From: Cerioporus squamosus
Taxonomy: Eukaryota; Basidiomycota; Agaricomycetes; Polyporales; Polyporaceae
Assembly: GCA_022592435.1 (NCBI GenBank)
Contig: JABYQS010000241.1
Coordinates: 1-47,297 of the forward strand
DNA: 47,297 nt
Reading direction: 5' to 3'
Part shown: in pieces, positions 21,347 through 32,257 of the stretch
How the letters are laid out: each line of letters begins with the position of its first letter
How positions within the stretch are numbered: position 1 is the stretch's first letter
Position numbers and translations under genes: made by a program
The notes under the pieces: model-generated
Seen by the model: the letters and a program-made list of their open reading frames with translations, nothing else
The model's database searches: none
Told to the model about the DNA's origin: nothing

Positions 21347-23612
21347 GGCCGCCCTGGAGAGCCCGGAGCGCCTTGCACGGCTGGGAGGCTCAGCTGGGAG
21401 TCGAATGAGCTGCGGAGGTACAGACGAAGGTAAGTGGCTGCTTCTGTGAGAGACTCGGAGTACGTACCTATCCCCATCCCCTACGCGCACGCAAGAGCGC
21501 ACCTTCCGGACGGCGGCGACACGTTCGCGTTGGCAGAAGCGCATTGCTGTCTCACTTGGCGGCGACGCGCTATCACGTCCGGGAGATGCGAGTCTCGCCG
21601 CTGTCTGCAGCCCGGGACTGAACCTCCGCGGCTGGCGTCGACAGTGGAGACAAGGTAAGCCACATAGCAAGGAGAACAGCAGAGGACGACGACGGATGAA
21701 CTCACCTTGCGCATGCAGTCTGTCGACTGAAGTTACCCCGGGACGACGTCTGCCGCACGACACCATGCGGACGTCTTGACGACCTGGACGCGTACTTCGC
21801 GGCAACTGGAAGCCCACTGTTGCTGTGGCGGCCTTCGGCCGCCGCGATGTCGCGGCGCTGACACCAAGGGTGAGTCCAAGTCAGATGTGCGTATGGAGCA
21901 GACCGCGGACGCGTGCTGACCTCTCGAAGCACAGATCCCGCCGCGCCATGGCATGTTGACACGTCTCCCGGCCTGCCGGGAGACACCTGTGTCTGCCCGG
22001 GAGCGCGCGCATAGGACTTGCGACGGTCCCAACCCGGCGTCAGAGCTCTGGAAGTCGGAAAAGAGGCCGGGAGCGCCTGGTACAGCTGGGAGGCTCCAGA
22101 GGCCGAACATGAGCTGAGAGAACAAAGGTAAGTGGCTGCTTTTGTGTGAGGCTCGGAGTACGTGCCTATTCCCCACCCCCCACGCGCACTGCCCAAGAGC
22201 GCATCTCGTCGCACGGCTGCTGCACGTTCGCTTTGCACCAGCATCTCACCGCCGTCTGCAGCCCGGGAGTCGCGTCGCGAGGATGCAAGACTTCGGCGGC
22301 TGGCGTCGGCGACGGAAACGGAAACGGAGACTGCGAAAACAAGGTGAGTTGTCTGGAAGGTGGAGAACAGCAGACAAGACAACGACTGAACTGACCTTGC
22401 ACACAGTCTATCAACTGCAGTCAAGAGTCCGCTGGAAGACCACCGAGAGGACGTCTGCTGTGGTCTCGGCTCCACGCAGACGTCTTTGGCGACTGGGACA
22501 TCGTACGTCGCGCCGCCGGTACTGTCAGGAAGCCCGCTGTGGTTGCGGGCGGCCTGCGGCCGCCGCGATGGAGCGGCGCCGACATGAAGGTGAGTCGGAG
22601 TCTAGGTGCGTATGGAGGAGAAGCTAGCGGACGCGCGCTGACCTCTTGAAGCAGAGATCCCACCGCGCCATGGCGCCGCGACACGTCTCCCGGCAGGCCG
22701 GGAGACTTCCACGTCTGCCCGGGAGCGCGCGCATGGAGGATGCCGTCGCGTGTCGTTCGCGACGGCGACAGAGGTCTAGAAGCCGGAAACCAGGTGAGCG
22801 AAGGTGTGTATGGTCGAACAGAGGACACGTACCGAGTTTTGCTCACTTTATGATGCAAGATAGCCGGCCAGGGCATGTGTGATGTGGCGCGGCGAAGACG
22901 GGTCCACACAGAGTGCCCGAGAGGCCTCGCAGCATGCCCGGGAGCGCTGGAAATGGCGTAGCAAAGGCCTCAGGGCGACGAGCAAGACCTCGGCGCAGTC
23001 CGGGAGACGTCGAACGAGACCGCCCGGTGGTCAGCGACAGCGGCGGGGGCGGACCCCGGGAGAGGGCGCGGACCCGTAGACGCAAGCCCGGGAGCACCTT
23101 CAGCGTGATGCGACGCCGCGCAAGGCCTGGAAACCGAGGTGAGTTCGAGTGCCAGGTGCGTGGGGAGACGCGAAGATGACTTACGCATATGTGGGCTGAC
23201 GTTGCTGCAGAACCCGGGCGACGCTCAAGCCCATGGCGCCGGCCAGGAGTTCGCCAATGCGGACGTGCCGTGTGCATATGCGTCCGGGGCGCAGCCAGGA
23301 GGCAAGTGGCGGCGGAAGGCATGGAACCTGGGAGATGCGTTGACTTCGCTAGAGCATGCCCGGGAGCATCAAGCACCGGCGACCGCGAGGCAACTCTGCG
23401 CCAAGTCTGAAAAAGACCAGTGAGTTCAAGCTTTGCAGGTGCACGAAGCGGGGAATTCGACTTACGAGTGTCCGCGGACTCGTCCCGTAGACGTTCGCTA
23501 CTGCTTGGCGGCAGTCCATCGCCCCGGAAGTCCTGTCGGTGATACAGGTAAGCACGAGTACATCCAGACAAGGTGAGCTTGCGCTTACCTGACGCGTCGC
23601 TGACCGCCTCAG
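21347..23612 (+). other. Exon/intron module block, unit C
   Basis: Counterpart of 10671-12938 with the same introns and hairpins. One extra G precedes the donor near 21869 (CCAAGGGTGAGT). Confidence 0.7.
22283..23079 (+). CDS. Candidate Arg-rich protein, four exons, unit C (198 aa)
   Basis: Exons 22283-22343, 22407-22589, 22657-22793 and 22864-23079; exon and intron lengths identical to those at 11609-12405. The frame is open from MQDFGG to a TAG after GEGADP. No family recognised; same uncertainties about start and coding status. Confidence 0.35.
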
Positions 23613-23767
23613 CTCGAGGTCAGGGTTGTGGTCTGAAGACCCCGCGCGCGACGGACACAATCACCGTGTTCGACTCAACACGGAGTGCCCTCTGTTGAAA
23701 GCAAAGCGGAGCTCGCGGTAGTCCATCGCGTCCTGCGACGTGTCTGCCGGCTTTGAAGTCAAGAAGA

Positions 23768-24597
23768 CTATGAGTCAGTACCGCTGCCACGTCGACGACG
23801 TCCATAACGACGCACTGATCTTATATGCCGCACGATCTGGCCGCACAGCGTGCAGAACGAGGGGCGGGGCAGGGACGGCAGAACTTGTAGCGAGAGAATG
23901 GCGAAGTTCAACACAGGGTGGGACACCTCGGACGTCCTCCCGGGAACAAGCTCGCCGTGGCTTCGGACTCCTACAAGACGGTGTGGATGGGGGCTGCCCC
24001 GGTCGGGAGGCGAGGGGAGATGCGAAGGAAGGAGGTAGGAGCCGGCCGACATGTTGTCACCGCCGCTCGTGAGCCTCGCGTCGCTGCGAAGTGACACGTC
24101 AATGACGGTTCTGCAGTGAGACGGGCATAGGTACGTACCTCGTCGTCATCCGCCTGTGCGAGGTCGCATAGTAGAGCATGCTGCTAGAAGCAGCAGCTGA
24201 GGTCTTCACAGTCGACACCGTGAGCTGCGACGGATGGAGGAGTGTTGAGACGTCGCGACGACGAGAGGTGCAAAGATGTACATACCTGCGCCGTAACCGA
24301 GACCGCTTCATTGACCCAGTCGTGTGCGAGATCTTGTGTGTCGTGCGAAGAGGGAGCGCGTGCGTGGCGGGTACTAGTTGAGCGACACCGACTCGCAGGC
24401 GTAGAGTGCACTGGTGAGAGTAAGGGAGGACGATGGGGATGGGGGAAGAGGGAGAGATGCAGTCGCGAAAGGAGGACGACCCTCCAGTCCCAGATTCCGA
24501 TCGCGCGTCTCGTCAATGTGAAGGGACGCGGGCAATATCTGCAGTGGTTAGCGAGCTTGTCACCGCGTTCTCGGCGGCCTTGTTTCTCCGTCGGCAC
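23768..24597 (-). CDS. Possible minus-strand three-exon ORF, unit C (237 aa)
   Basis: Exons 24286-24597, 24139-24224 and 23768-24083 on the minus strand, identical in structure to 13094-13923 and open throughout. Unrecognised product. Confidence 0.25.
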
Positions 24598-26877
24598 AGC
24601 CGATAGCTCTCGACCCCAGCTGTACGTGCGTCAAACCGCGATTACCTCCAGTTCTTGTCTCTTCAGTATTTCCTCAACTTCAAACTTGGGCAGTTATGTT
24701 AGTTTTCCGAACCATACTCTGAGGGCTTGGTATACTGACATAGTTGCAGTCATCAAAACAGCTTGACTATCGATGTCGTCTGTTCGTCGCTGCCGGAATT
24801 ATGAGTGGCAGTCCAGGCCTCCCGCGTACAGCGCTCCGGCCATATTATTTGTGTTTCATGTCAGATCGTCCACTTGTCGATCGTCCACTTGTCGATCGTC
24901 TACTCCAGCATGCTCGTCGCTATTGCGCCCTCCTGGATGGCTCGGCATACTGACATAGTTGCGGTGATCACAGTAGCTTGAGTGGCAATGTCCTCCGTTT
25001 GTCGCGGTGGTCGGAAGTATGAGCGGCGGTACAAACCTCTCGCAAAGCATGCTCTGGCCATATTCTTCGCGTTTCAAGTGAGAATATCGTCCGCTTGTCG
25101 GTCTTCTCTCCCGGGCCCCGGCATGCCACTGCACTCTCCCGGGAGTAGCATCGAGATCTGTTCTGCGACCCGAGCTCATTGTTCCCGAACTGAAGAGAGG
25201 TTTCTGCACGTCCAGCACTCGCAAATTCAGCACACCGAGTACGCTCGATCCCGATTCCCTGCCATCGCAGAACGAAGCAGGATCCACGCTACGGACATCT
25301 CCATGTATACCCGGCATACGGAGACATGGCTCCCGGTCTCCAGTTCCGAGTCCCGCACCTTCCTTATTCCCTTGTCCCTGGCACTGCGTCGGATCGCCCG
25401 AGCATAGCTTACGCTTCCGGCCATACTTACGCGAAGAAGTTTTACCCAGTCTTCTGGGCTCCTGGTGGCAAGGCTGGAGCTTTCCAATGCCGCGGTGGGT
25501 GTCTGCACGCAGGACAAGGGCATTCTCCCTGCTTCAATAGAGCATACCTATGTCGCTTTCAAGCTCCTTCCAACTGAAGATGGCAATCTCCAATGCACTC
25601 AGTATCGCGCTGAGCATTGAGCAAGTGTGCACGAGCAAAGGAACTACCTCGAGCTTCGAGGCGGCGTGCGCATACACCGCTCCCGGGCCTGAATTTGAAT
25701 TAAAGCCAAGATTGCCCAAGGCTCGTAGTCTAGGCTTGTGAAGTACGTCCATCATGTCATGCATTGGTACCCGCCGGGTGCTCGTAACCGCTCTCCAGAA
25801 GTTCGGACTCAGTGCTAAGCAGACTAGGACCGAAGTCATGGTATCCTCGCTGTCGCTGTCTGCACCTCAGGCCGGGCATACATCTACTGAATGAATGTGC
25901 CTCTCGAGATTAAGAGTCGACAAGATCCAAGGACACGGACTCGGACTCGGACTTGGAGCTGAGCATCTCCGGGTACACCGATTCATCTCGCAAGAAACTA
26001 CGCTTGTGCTGCGATGCGACATGGACGGAGGGCCAGTGCACCGTCTTCTGCCAAGCGAAATTGCACACAGGCTCGATATGATGTGGACGGAGCAAGAAGC
26101 CTGCTTGTCGACTGACCTGTCCACACAACCTACTCCTTCCCATTTCTAGCACGAGCTGATAGCTGGTAGGGTATACGAGCATCGAGTACATGGCTGCGGC
26201 TCCTGGACCTGGAGGGAAATCTCGACGCGTACATGGGAGACATAACCCGACACTCGCAGCTTTGTTTCTTCCCGTGCTTGGCACGCTGTCGCTCGGATCG
26301 CCCGAGCAGACATTGCTCGTTTACGCGGAGCTGTCTCAGCCACCTCCCTGGGTCCCGAACGGCAAGACACGGCCAAGACATATACAGCGGGTCTCACGAG
26401 TAAATGAAAATAAGATGTATCCTCGAGACATGACGGCAGCATGACACAGCACTACTGCAACCCTCGAGGCGCAACTTGAAGCTGCCAGCTATAAGCACTG
26501 GCAGCAGACATGCACGCAGAACGACGCTCGCCAAGTCTCCGGCCCTCTGAGCTCTGCACAAACAGACGATGGGGCTCAGAATGCTGAGCACAGCCGCACG
26601 AAGCAATCATGATGGCGCACACTAGACGGAACTCCCGCATAGCCGCGTAGGACGTGCGCGTAGACGAGACCCAAGCCTGTGGATACGACGCGTACCACGG
26701 CGCATCTCCACTGTTTTCCCGAGCTCTCACCCCAATCCCCAGCGACGCCAAGACACGGTCAGCGGGCGGTGGCCCCGCTGCCCGCTTCCTATGCATTATG
26801 TGAATGCGGATGACTGAGCCGTGCACCGAGCGCCGAGGGCGTGTATGAGCTTCGGACTTGGCGGTGTGGAGGAGGGG
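24598..26877. other. Unassigned stretch with old internal duplications, unit C
   Basis: Counterpart of 3249-5528, nearly identical. No gene assigned. Confidence 0.4.
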
Positions 26878-26885
26878 TATAAATA
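26878..26885 (+). promoter_or_regulatory. TATA box, unit C
   Basis: TATAAATA in the same context as 5529-5536. Confidence 0.5.
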
Positions 26886-26955
26886 CCAGGTCGGCGGGCT
26901 GGGTGTTCTGTACTCACCTCGTCGTGTGCTCCCGCTGTCCAGTCCGTGTAGTTGA

Positions 26956-27418
26956 CTCCACTCCCCTCTCTCTGCCTTCGCCCTCTACTGTGTGGCTGCC
27001 ATCCTCGCCGTCGTTGCCATCGCCGCCCACGCGGGCTTCACGCCAGGCGCGGAGCGTGCATGCAAGAATGGGGATGGCGGGTTCTTCAGGACGGTATGTC
27101 TTGTGTCCCATCTTGGCATGTGTTCCCCAGTACTCACTTGATGCACAGTACAGCCCGTCCCCTGCGCATTCGGGATTGGTATGGGTGAGTCGAGCTTTGT
27201 TTTGAGGACCGCACACGTGGTGCTCCCAGGCTAGATCGAGCGCACGGTCGAGTCTCCGGCTGTCCGCGGCAGTGCAGCACTCGTCAGGGTCGATCATCTG
27301 TTGCCCGGGTGCCGGCGGGCGTCGTCTAGCAGTCGTGTCTGAGTTTGTCTGTGCGGGTTGCTGGGCACTGTCGCAAGAAGCCCGATGCGTGCGGGCATCG
27401 TTGAGGGGAGATTCATAG
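26956..27418 (+). pseudogene. Secreted-protein-like spliced frame without ATG, unit C
   Basis: Same as 5607-6069: signal-peptide-like hydrophobic stretch, 55-bp intron, TYSPSPAHSGLVW exon and a possible Cys-containing last exon, all in frame. No start codon upstream. Confidence 0.3.
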
Positions 27419-29134
27419 TAACTGTGGACCTCGTTGTGTGTATTAGCATACGAGCACCGTCTGTAATGTGTCAGGAGAGCATGGAACTGAAAGTCGACAT
27501 GGTTGCAGTCGTTGCGGGGTGCCGTACCGCGGAGCGAGCAGAGCAGGCGGAGAACAAGAGTTGCACCAGACTGAGCGACGAAGACGTTTCCACTTAGCGA
27601 CCGGTGCCGGGAAGCACTCCCGTAGTCGATGAACACCGCGAAACTGCATCTGCATAGCATCCCGATAAGCACGAAGCTCAGACGACCGCGCGTTCAAGAA
27701 TGAACGAAGGGAGGACGGAAGCAGAAGCTAAACATGACAGGCGCACCTTGCAGCTCAACCCAGTCCGAGTCCGTCCATTCCAAGCGACGTGTCTGGCAGT
27801 TGCAAGCTCCGTTCCATCAGTGCGCTGACCACTTCAACGTCGGCTCGTCTGATCATGAGGTGGCTGAAGAGCCCGATGATGGCCAGCCACACTGCTGCAT
27901 GGGGGCCCGACGCGCGCAAGTAAGCACTCATCCGAGGACGAACTCCAATCGGAAGACATGGCGGCATGGTACTTATCGCCCCTCCATCTGCGACGAAGCA
28001 ACCACCGACATCGTCGAAGTGACGGCGCACACAGCCTCTTCGGAACGCGCCGCCGGGTTCGGTAAGCAGTGCGAAGGGCGAAGTTTGAGCTGCACCCGGC
28101 CATCGACGGCGACGTGTTGCGGGGTGGCACGGCGAGCTGAGAAGGTCAGCATGCCCAGACGGATGCATATGGGCGCACCTCCATCCCCAAGGCGTGCGTG
28201 CGTCTCGTCTGCGGCCCCGTCTTCGCTCATCGCCCGGTGTTCCTCGTCGCGGCATGCGCACCCGGAGCTCGTCCGGAGTGCGTGCTCGAGGAGCTCTGCA
28301 GACTGCGGGCACTCAGACACGTGCGTGCGCGTTGGGGACATCTGCTTGCATGGCCCGAGCAGGGGATCGTCCCCGCACATGGGTTATGAGCGGCGGAGGC
28401 GGTACTCGGGGTGGCACCTAGTCTGCGTCGATCTTCAGCCGCAGTGCGACGGGTTTTCGGACGGGGGCAGCGTGAACGCGCTCAAGCGGATGCGGGAGTT
28501 GTACACGGACCTGAACAGCAACCCACGTGCTATGAGCGGCGTACGTAGCTAGCAGGACGGGCGACGCGAGCATGGCAGAGTACAGAATGCGGATCGCGCG
28601 ACGCGTGAGCGACAATGGTACCGGTGCTGTAGAGGCGCATCATCGCGATATGTATTGGAGAACGCGCGTGCGTACTGCCCGACAGGGTGAGGATGCAGAG
28701 GGCGCCCTGCTTGAAGTCGAGATGCTGCTGCGTGGCGCGGTCGCTCCAGGTGCGGTCACACGGAGAGAGCAGAGGAGGCAGCGAGCGAGGGTCCCTGGAG
28801 GCAGAGCTCAGTGCAGCAGACGCGCAGAACGCGAGTGGACACAGACGCAGCGTGGAGGGCGTCGAGGAGAGGCGGAAAGCTCGGCGCTCATGGGCGAGCT
28901 GTGCGATTGGGCGAGAGGACGACGACAGAGGCGGAATGAGGCAGCAGAGGGACACGGCTGCAGAACGCGTGCGGGACAGAGCTCGAGCTTGTCCCGACGA
29001 GGCGCGAGTCGCCCACGGGCTTGGACGCGGGCCGGGGCCGGGCGCTGGCTGTCAAAGAGGGGCGGGCTGTGCAGGTCGCTGTGTACGGCGTGGGCGGGCT
29101 CTGCTCTCTCTCTCCCTCTGTGCTCGCTGCTGCG
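27419..29134. other. G-alpha upstream region, unit C (C-type)
   Basis: No recognised gene. From about 27797 it departs from the A-type: loss of nine bases after GTCTGG, gain of GATCAT near 27851, loss of about 20 bp near 28210, a rewritten stretch near 28580, and a replaced segment near 28950-29020 ending shortly before the G-alpha ATG. Confidence 0.5.
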
Positions 29135-32100
29135 ATGGCCGCCGTCGCTGCCCGCTCCTTCTGGTCCGCCCCCGACCCCGATGACCCGCTCTCGAAGGCC
29201 CTCCAGCCGCCCATCGACGAGACCCCCGAGGAGCGCGCTGCCCGCCTCCGCGAGCTCGACGACGCTGCCCGGGTCTCGCGCGAGATCGACGACGAGATTG
29301 CGGTCTCCCGCCGCGCGTACGAACGCAGGAAGAAGGCGATCAAGATACTCCTCCTCGGTGCGTCCCCTCCTCCAGTCTCTGCCCGCTGCCCGCCGACGTC
29401 GCCCAGGCCAGGCCGAGTCCGGCAAGAGCACGACCCTCAAGAGTGCGTCCTCGTCCCCTCTCTCCCGTGTCCTGCTCTGCTCACGCCCCGCAGACTTCCA
29501 GCTCGCGTTCTCGCCCCAGCACTTCCACAAGGAGCGCGCTGCCTGGAAGACCATCATCCAGCTCAACCTCATCAGGTCAGTCCTCGTGCATACACCCGCT
29601 TCCTGCATCCAAGAGCATCCCGCACCGCCCCGTCACCTCGCTTTCTGTGTCCTCGACGTCGCCGCGTCTGTCGTACATGCCGTTTGCGTTACTCAGTTCG
29701 TCTCCGTTCGACCGGCATGCAGCTCTTTGCGGGACATACACACCGTCTCTCAGCTCGCGTCGAGACGCCATCGTCGCCGTTCCCTCCTCCTTCGAGCTGC
29801 GTGCACTCGCACTTCCTACACACGCTAGTGCTTGTGTCTTGTCAGCGGTTGGTCATTTCCACCCCCTCGTGCTGCCTATGAGAAGCGCGAGCGGGGAGGA
29901 GATGACAAGGGCAGCGCGGATCTTGTCGCCCCGCAGTCGTGCATACACCCGCTTCGCGCTACCAAGGGCATCCTGTCCTCTACACCGCCCCGTCACATGG
30001 GCCATCTCGCTTTCTGTCTTCTGGACATCACCGCGTTTGCCGTATATGTTCGTTGAGCCCCACAGACGCGTTCCCCATCTCGTCTCCATTCACCCGGCCT
30101 GCAGCTCTTCGCGAACGCGAGACATACACCCCCATCTGTATCGACGGCGGTTTCTCCACTCGAGACTCTCCGCACGATGAGAGAACGCGTGGAGAGGACG
30201 TCCGGCCAGGCTTGCAGACTCGCAAACCGAATGAGGCCACATATGTCTTCGTGCACATCCCCACTGGTACCATGGCAACATCCACGGCCAGAGTCCCCGT
30301 CAAGGAGCCATCGTCGCCCGACGCTGTTCTCTGCTACCTCGTGCGCTTTGCACACACGCTTGTGTTCGTATCACGGCTGCCCTTGGTCATCTCCGCCCCG
30401 CTCGTGCTGTCAATGGAAAAGCCCGAGCGAGGAGGAGATGACAACGGCAGTGTGGATCTTGTTGCCCCGCGGTCGTGCGTACACCTGCTTCGCGCTTTCA
30501 CACACATCCCGTCACCCACACTGCCGCGTCACCTCCCGGCTCTCCTGCATTCGAGCGTATCTTCGCTCTCTGCCACTGGACCCTGCTCATGAACGCATCT
30601 GGCGTACACGCCCGTCGAGTGCCCCAGACGCACACCGATGCGTATGTGTGTATCAACGGCGGTCTCCTGACTTGCGACTCGTGCAACGACTTGAGAAAAG
30701 GAGAGAACTTCCAGTGGAGGAAGCTCCGTGGATACTGCTGGGGAAGAGCGCGAGAAACAACCCCCTCAGGCTCTGTTCCCTGCCATTTCCCATGACTCGC
30801 GTTCTGAGGCGACAGCGTGCTCTCCAGGTGCTCTGGGAGCGCGACGCCTTCTCTGAGAGGGCATGCATCTCGTGCTCGGACTTTCTGCGCTCGGTAGACC
30901 AGTGCGTATGGCCGTCTCGCTCGAGCCGCACGCAGGCTGTCCTTGTGCGCGTGCGTTCCAACTATCAACTCGATAACATTACAAGCCGAGCCAGACGCAT
31001 TGCCGGACGTGTCTGTGCATCGTGTGGGCGCAGGCCGGGGACGACGACTGGTTCTGTTGGCTTCGCTTCTCTCTTCTTCCCCTGCTCTATTCTCTGCTGC
31101 TGCCCTTGCATTCGAGTTCACAGGCTAACTCGCTGTCGCCCCCAGGAACATCAAACGGCTGCTCGAGATCCTGCAGGAAGAATGGGAGTCGTCGTTGCAG
31201 ATGACGACGCCGTCCTCGATTGCAAAGGGCAAGGGCGTGGCTGGCCGCACGCCGTCGTCGCCCGGGGTGCGCTTCTCGACGTCCCCGCTGAACGACAACC
31301 ACCGACGCATTCGCATGCGCCTCTCCGCGCTGCTCCCGATCGAGGCCGAGCTCATGCGCAAGCTGATGCCCGACGGCGGCGCGGCGGACCGCGACGTGTG
31401 CGTGCGCGCGGGCAGCGGGTGGAAGGGCATCCTGACCGCGATCAACGCGAACACGAGCACGGTGCTGCCCGAGAAGCCGCCGCTCGTGCTCGTGTCCGCG
31501 ATGAAGGGTGCGCAGTCCCGGCCGAGTACGGGCGACGCGCGGTTCAAGGACAACCCGACGGCGGTGCTCGCTGCGTGCCGGGACGACATCGTCACGCTGT
31601 GGGAGGACGCGATTGTCCAGGGCGTGCTCAAGAAGCAGAACGCGCGCATACAGGATATGCCGGGGTTGTGAGTGTCTTGCATCTGCTCTGCCTGTGGTTG
31701 TTTGCTGACCACGCACGCAGCTTTTTAAACGATGCGGGGCGGATTGCGGTCATGAACTATGAGCCTACAGATGGTGCGTCCGCCGTCTATCCGCACTGCA
31801 ACCTTTCTCACAGCAGGCTAGACGACATCGTACGCGCACGCGTACGTACGCTCGGCGTCGAGGAGCACCACTTCACCATGGAGGGCGGTACGTCCCAGGC
31901 CTTCCAGACTCGAGAGCCCATCTCGATGCTCACGCGCTCGCACAGGTGCGCTCCCGGGAACGGAGTGGTACATCTACGACGTCGGCGGGAGCCGGAGCGT
32001 TGTACGTCCGCTCCCTCTTGCTTTGCTGTGCCTGCCGTGTGCCCGTGTGCTGATGTCCTCGCTCCCGGCAGCGACAACACTGGATCCCGTTCTTCGACGA

Positions 32101-32257
32101 CGTGCAGGCGATCATCTTCCTCGCGCCGCTCGCGTTCAACCTCGTGCTCGAGGAGGACCCGAAGGTGAACCGGCTCGAGGACTCGATCACGCTCTGGCGC
32201 CAGGTGTGCGAGAACGCGCTGCTCGCGAAGACGACGCTCATACTGTTCTTGAACAAG
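29135..32257 (+). CDS. G-protein alpha subunit, 3'-truncated, only in-frame copy (unit C)
   Basis: Eight exons join in frame for 408 codons: 29135-29357, 29407-29442, 29494-29575, 31146-31667, 31721-31773, 31822-31887, 31946-32001 and 32072-32257. Motifs: P-loop GQAESGKST (residues 75-83), switch I RVRTLG (R312 and T315 align with the Arg finger and the Mg-binding Thr of canonical G-alpha), G3 box DVGGSRS (339-345) with Ser343 in place of the catalytic Gln, then WIPFFDDVQAIIFLAP, and the G4 start LFLNK (404-408). The N-terminus MAAVAARS lacks the Gly2 myristoylation signal. The helical domain between exon 3 and switch I is enlarged. The exon that should supply the aspartate of NKxD, the G5 box and the C-terminal helix is missing, so a normal GTPase fold cannot be completed. 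Intron 3 is 1570 bp. Known G-alpha proteins couple receptors to effectors at the plasma membrane; this copy is probably non-functional or dominant-interfering if translated (inference). Confidence 0.9.
29586..29938 (+). repeat. Intron 3 repeat R1
   Basis: Begins GTGCATACACCCGCTTC, contains CACCGCCCCGTCAC and CGCTTTCTGT, and ends with a GAGGAGATGACAAGGGCAG...TTGTCGCCCCGC block that recurs at the end of R2. Confidence 0.75.
29939..30474 (+). repeat. Intron 3 repeat R2
   Basis: Starts GTGCATACACCCGCTTCGCG, shares CACCGCCCCGTCAC and CGCTTTCTGT with R1, and ends with GAGGAGATGACAACGGCAG...TTGTTGCCCCGC. It contains about 180 bp not obvious in R1. Confidence 0.75.
30475..31120 (+). repeat. Intron 3 repeat R3
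   Basis: Starts GTGCGTACACCTGCTTCGCG and continues with CCGGCTCTCCTGCA and CACTGGACCCTG, matching the short intron 3 of units A, B and D (CTGGCTCTCCTGCA, CACTGGACTCTG). The right half has no clear partner and its end is approximate. Confidence 0.6.

Larger units (their letters stand above)
29576..31145 (+). other. Expanded G-alpha intron 3 (1570 bp), unit C
   Basis: Donor GTCAGT and acceptor CCCCCAG bound an intron that is about 255 bp in units A, B and D. It is filled by three diverged direct repeats (29586-29938, 29939-30474 and 30475 to about 31120). The third most resembles the short intron of the other units. No gene was recognised inside. Confidence 0.85.

Noticed and set aside
30177..32168. 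Very long plus-strand open frame (663 codons) in unit C
   Set aside because: It crosses the expanded intron 3 and reads exon 4 and later G-alpha exons in the wrong frame; the conserved G-alpha motifs lie in another frame. Long open frames are frequent in this GC-rich DNA.
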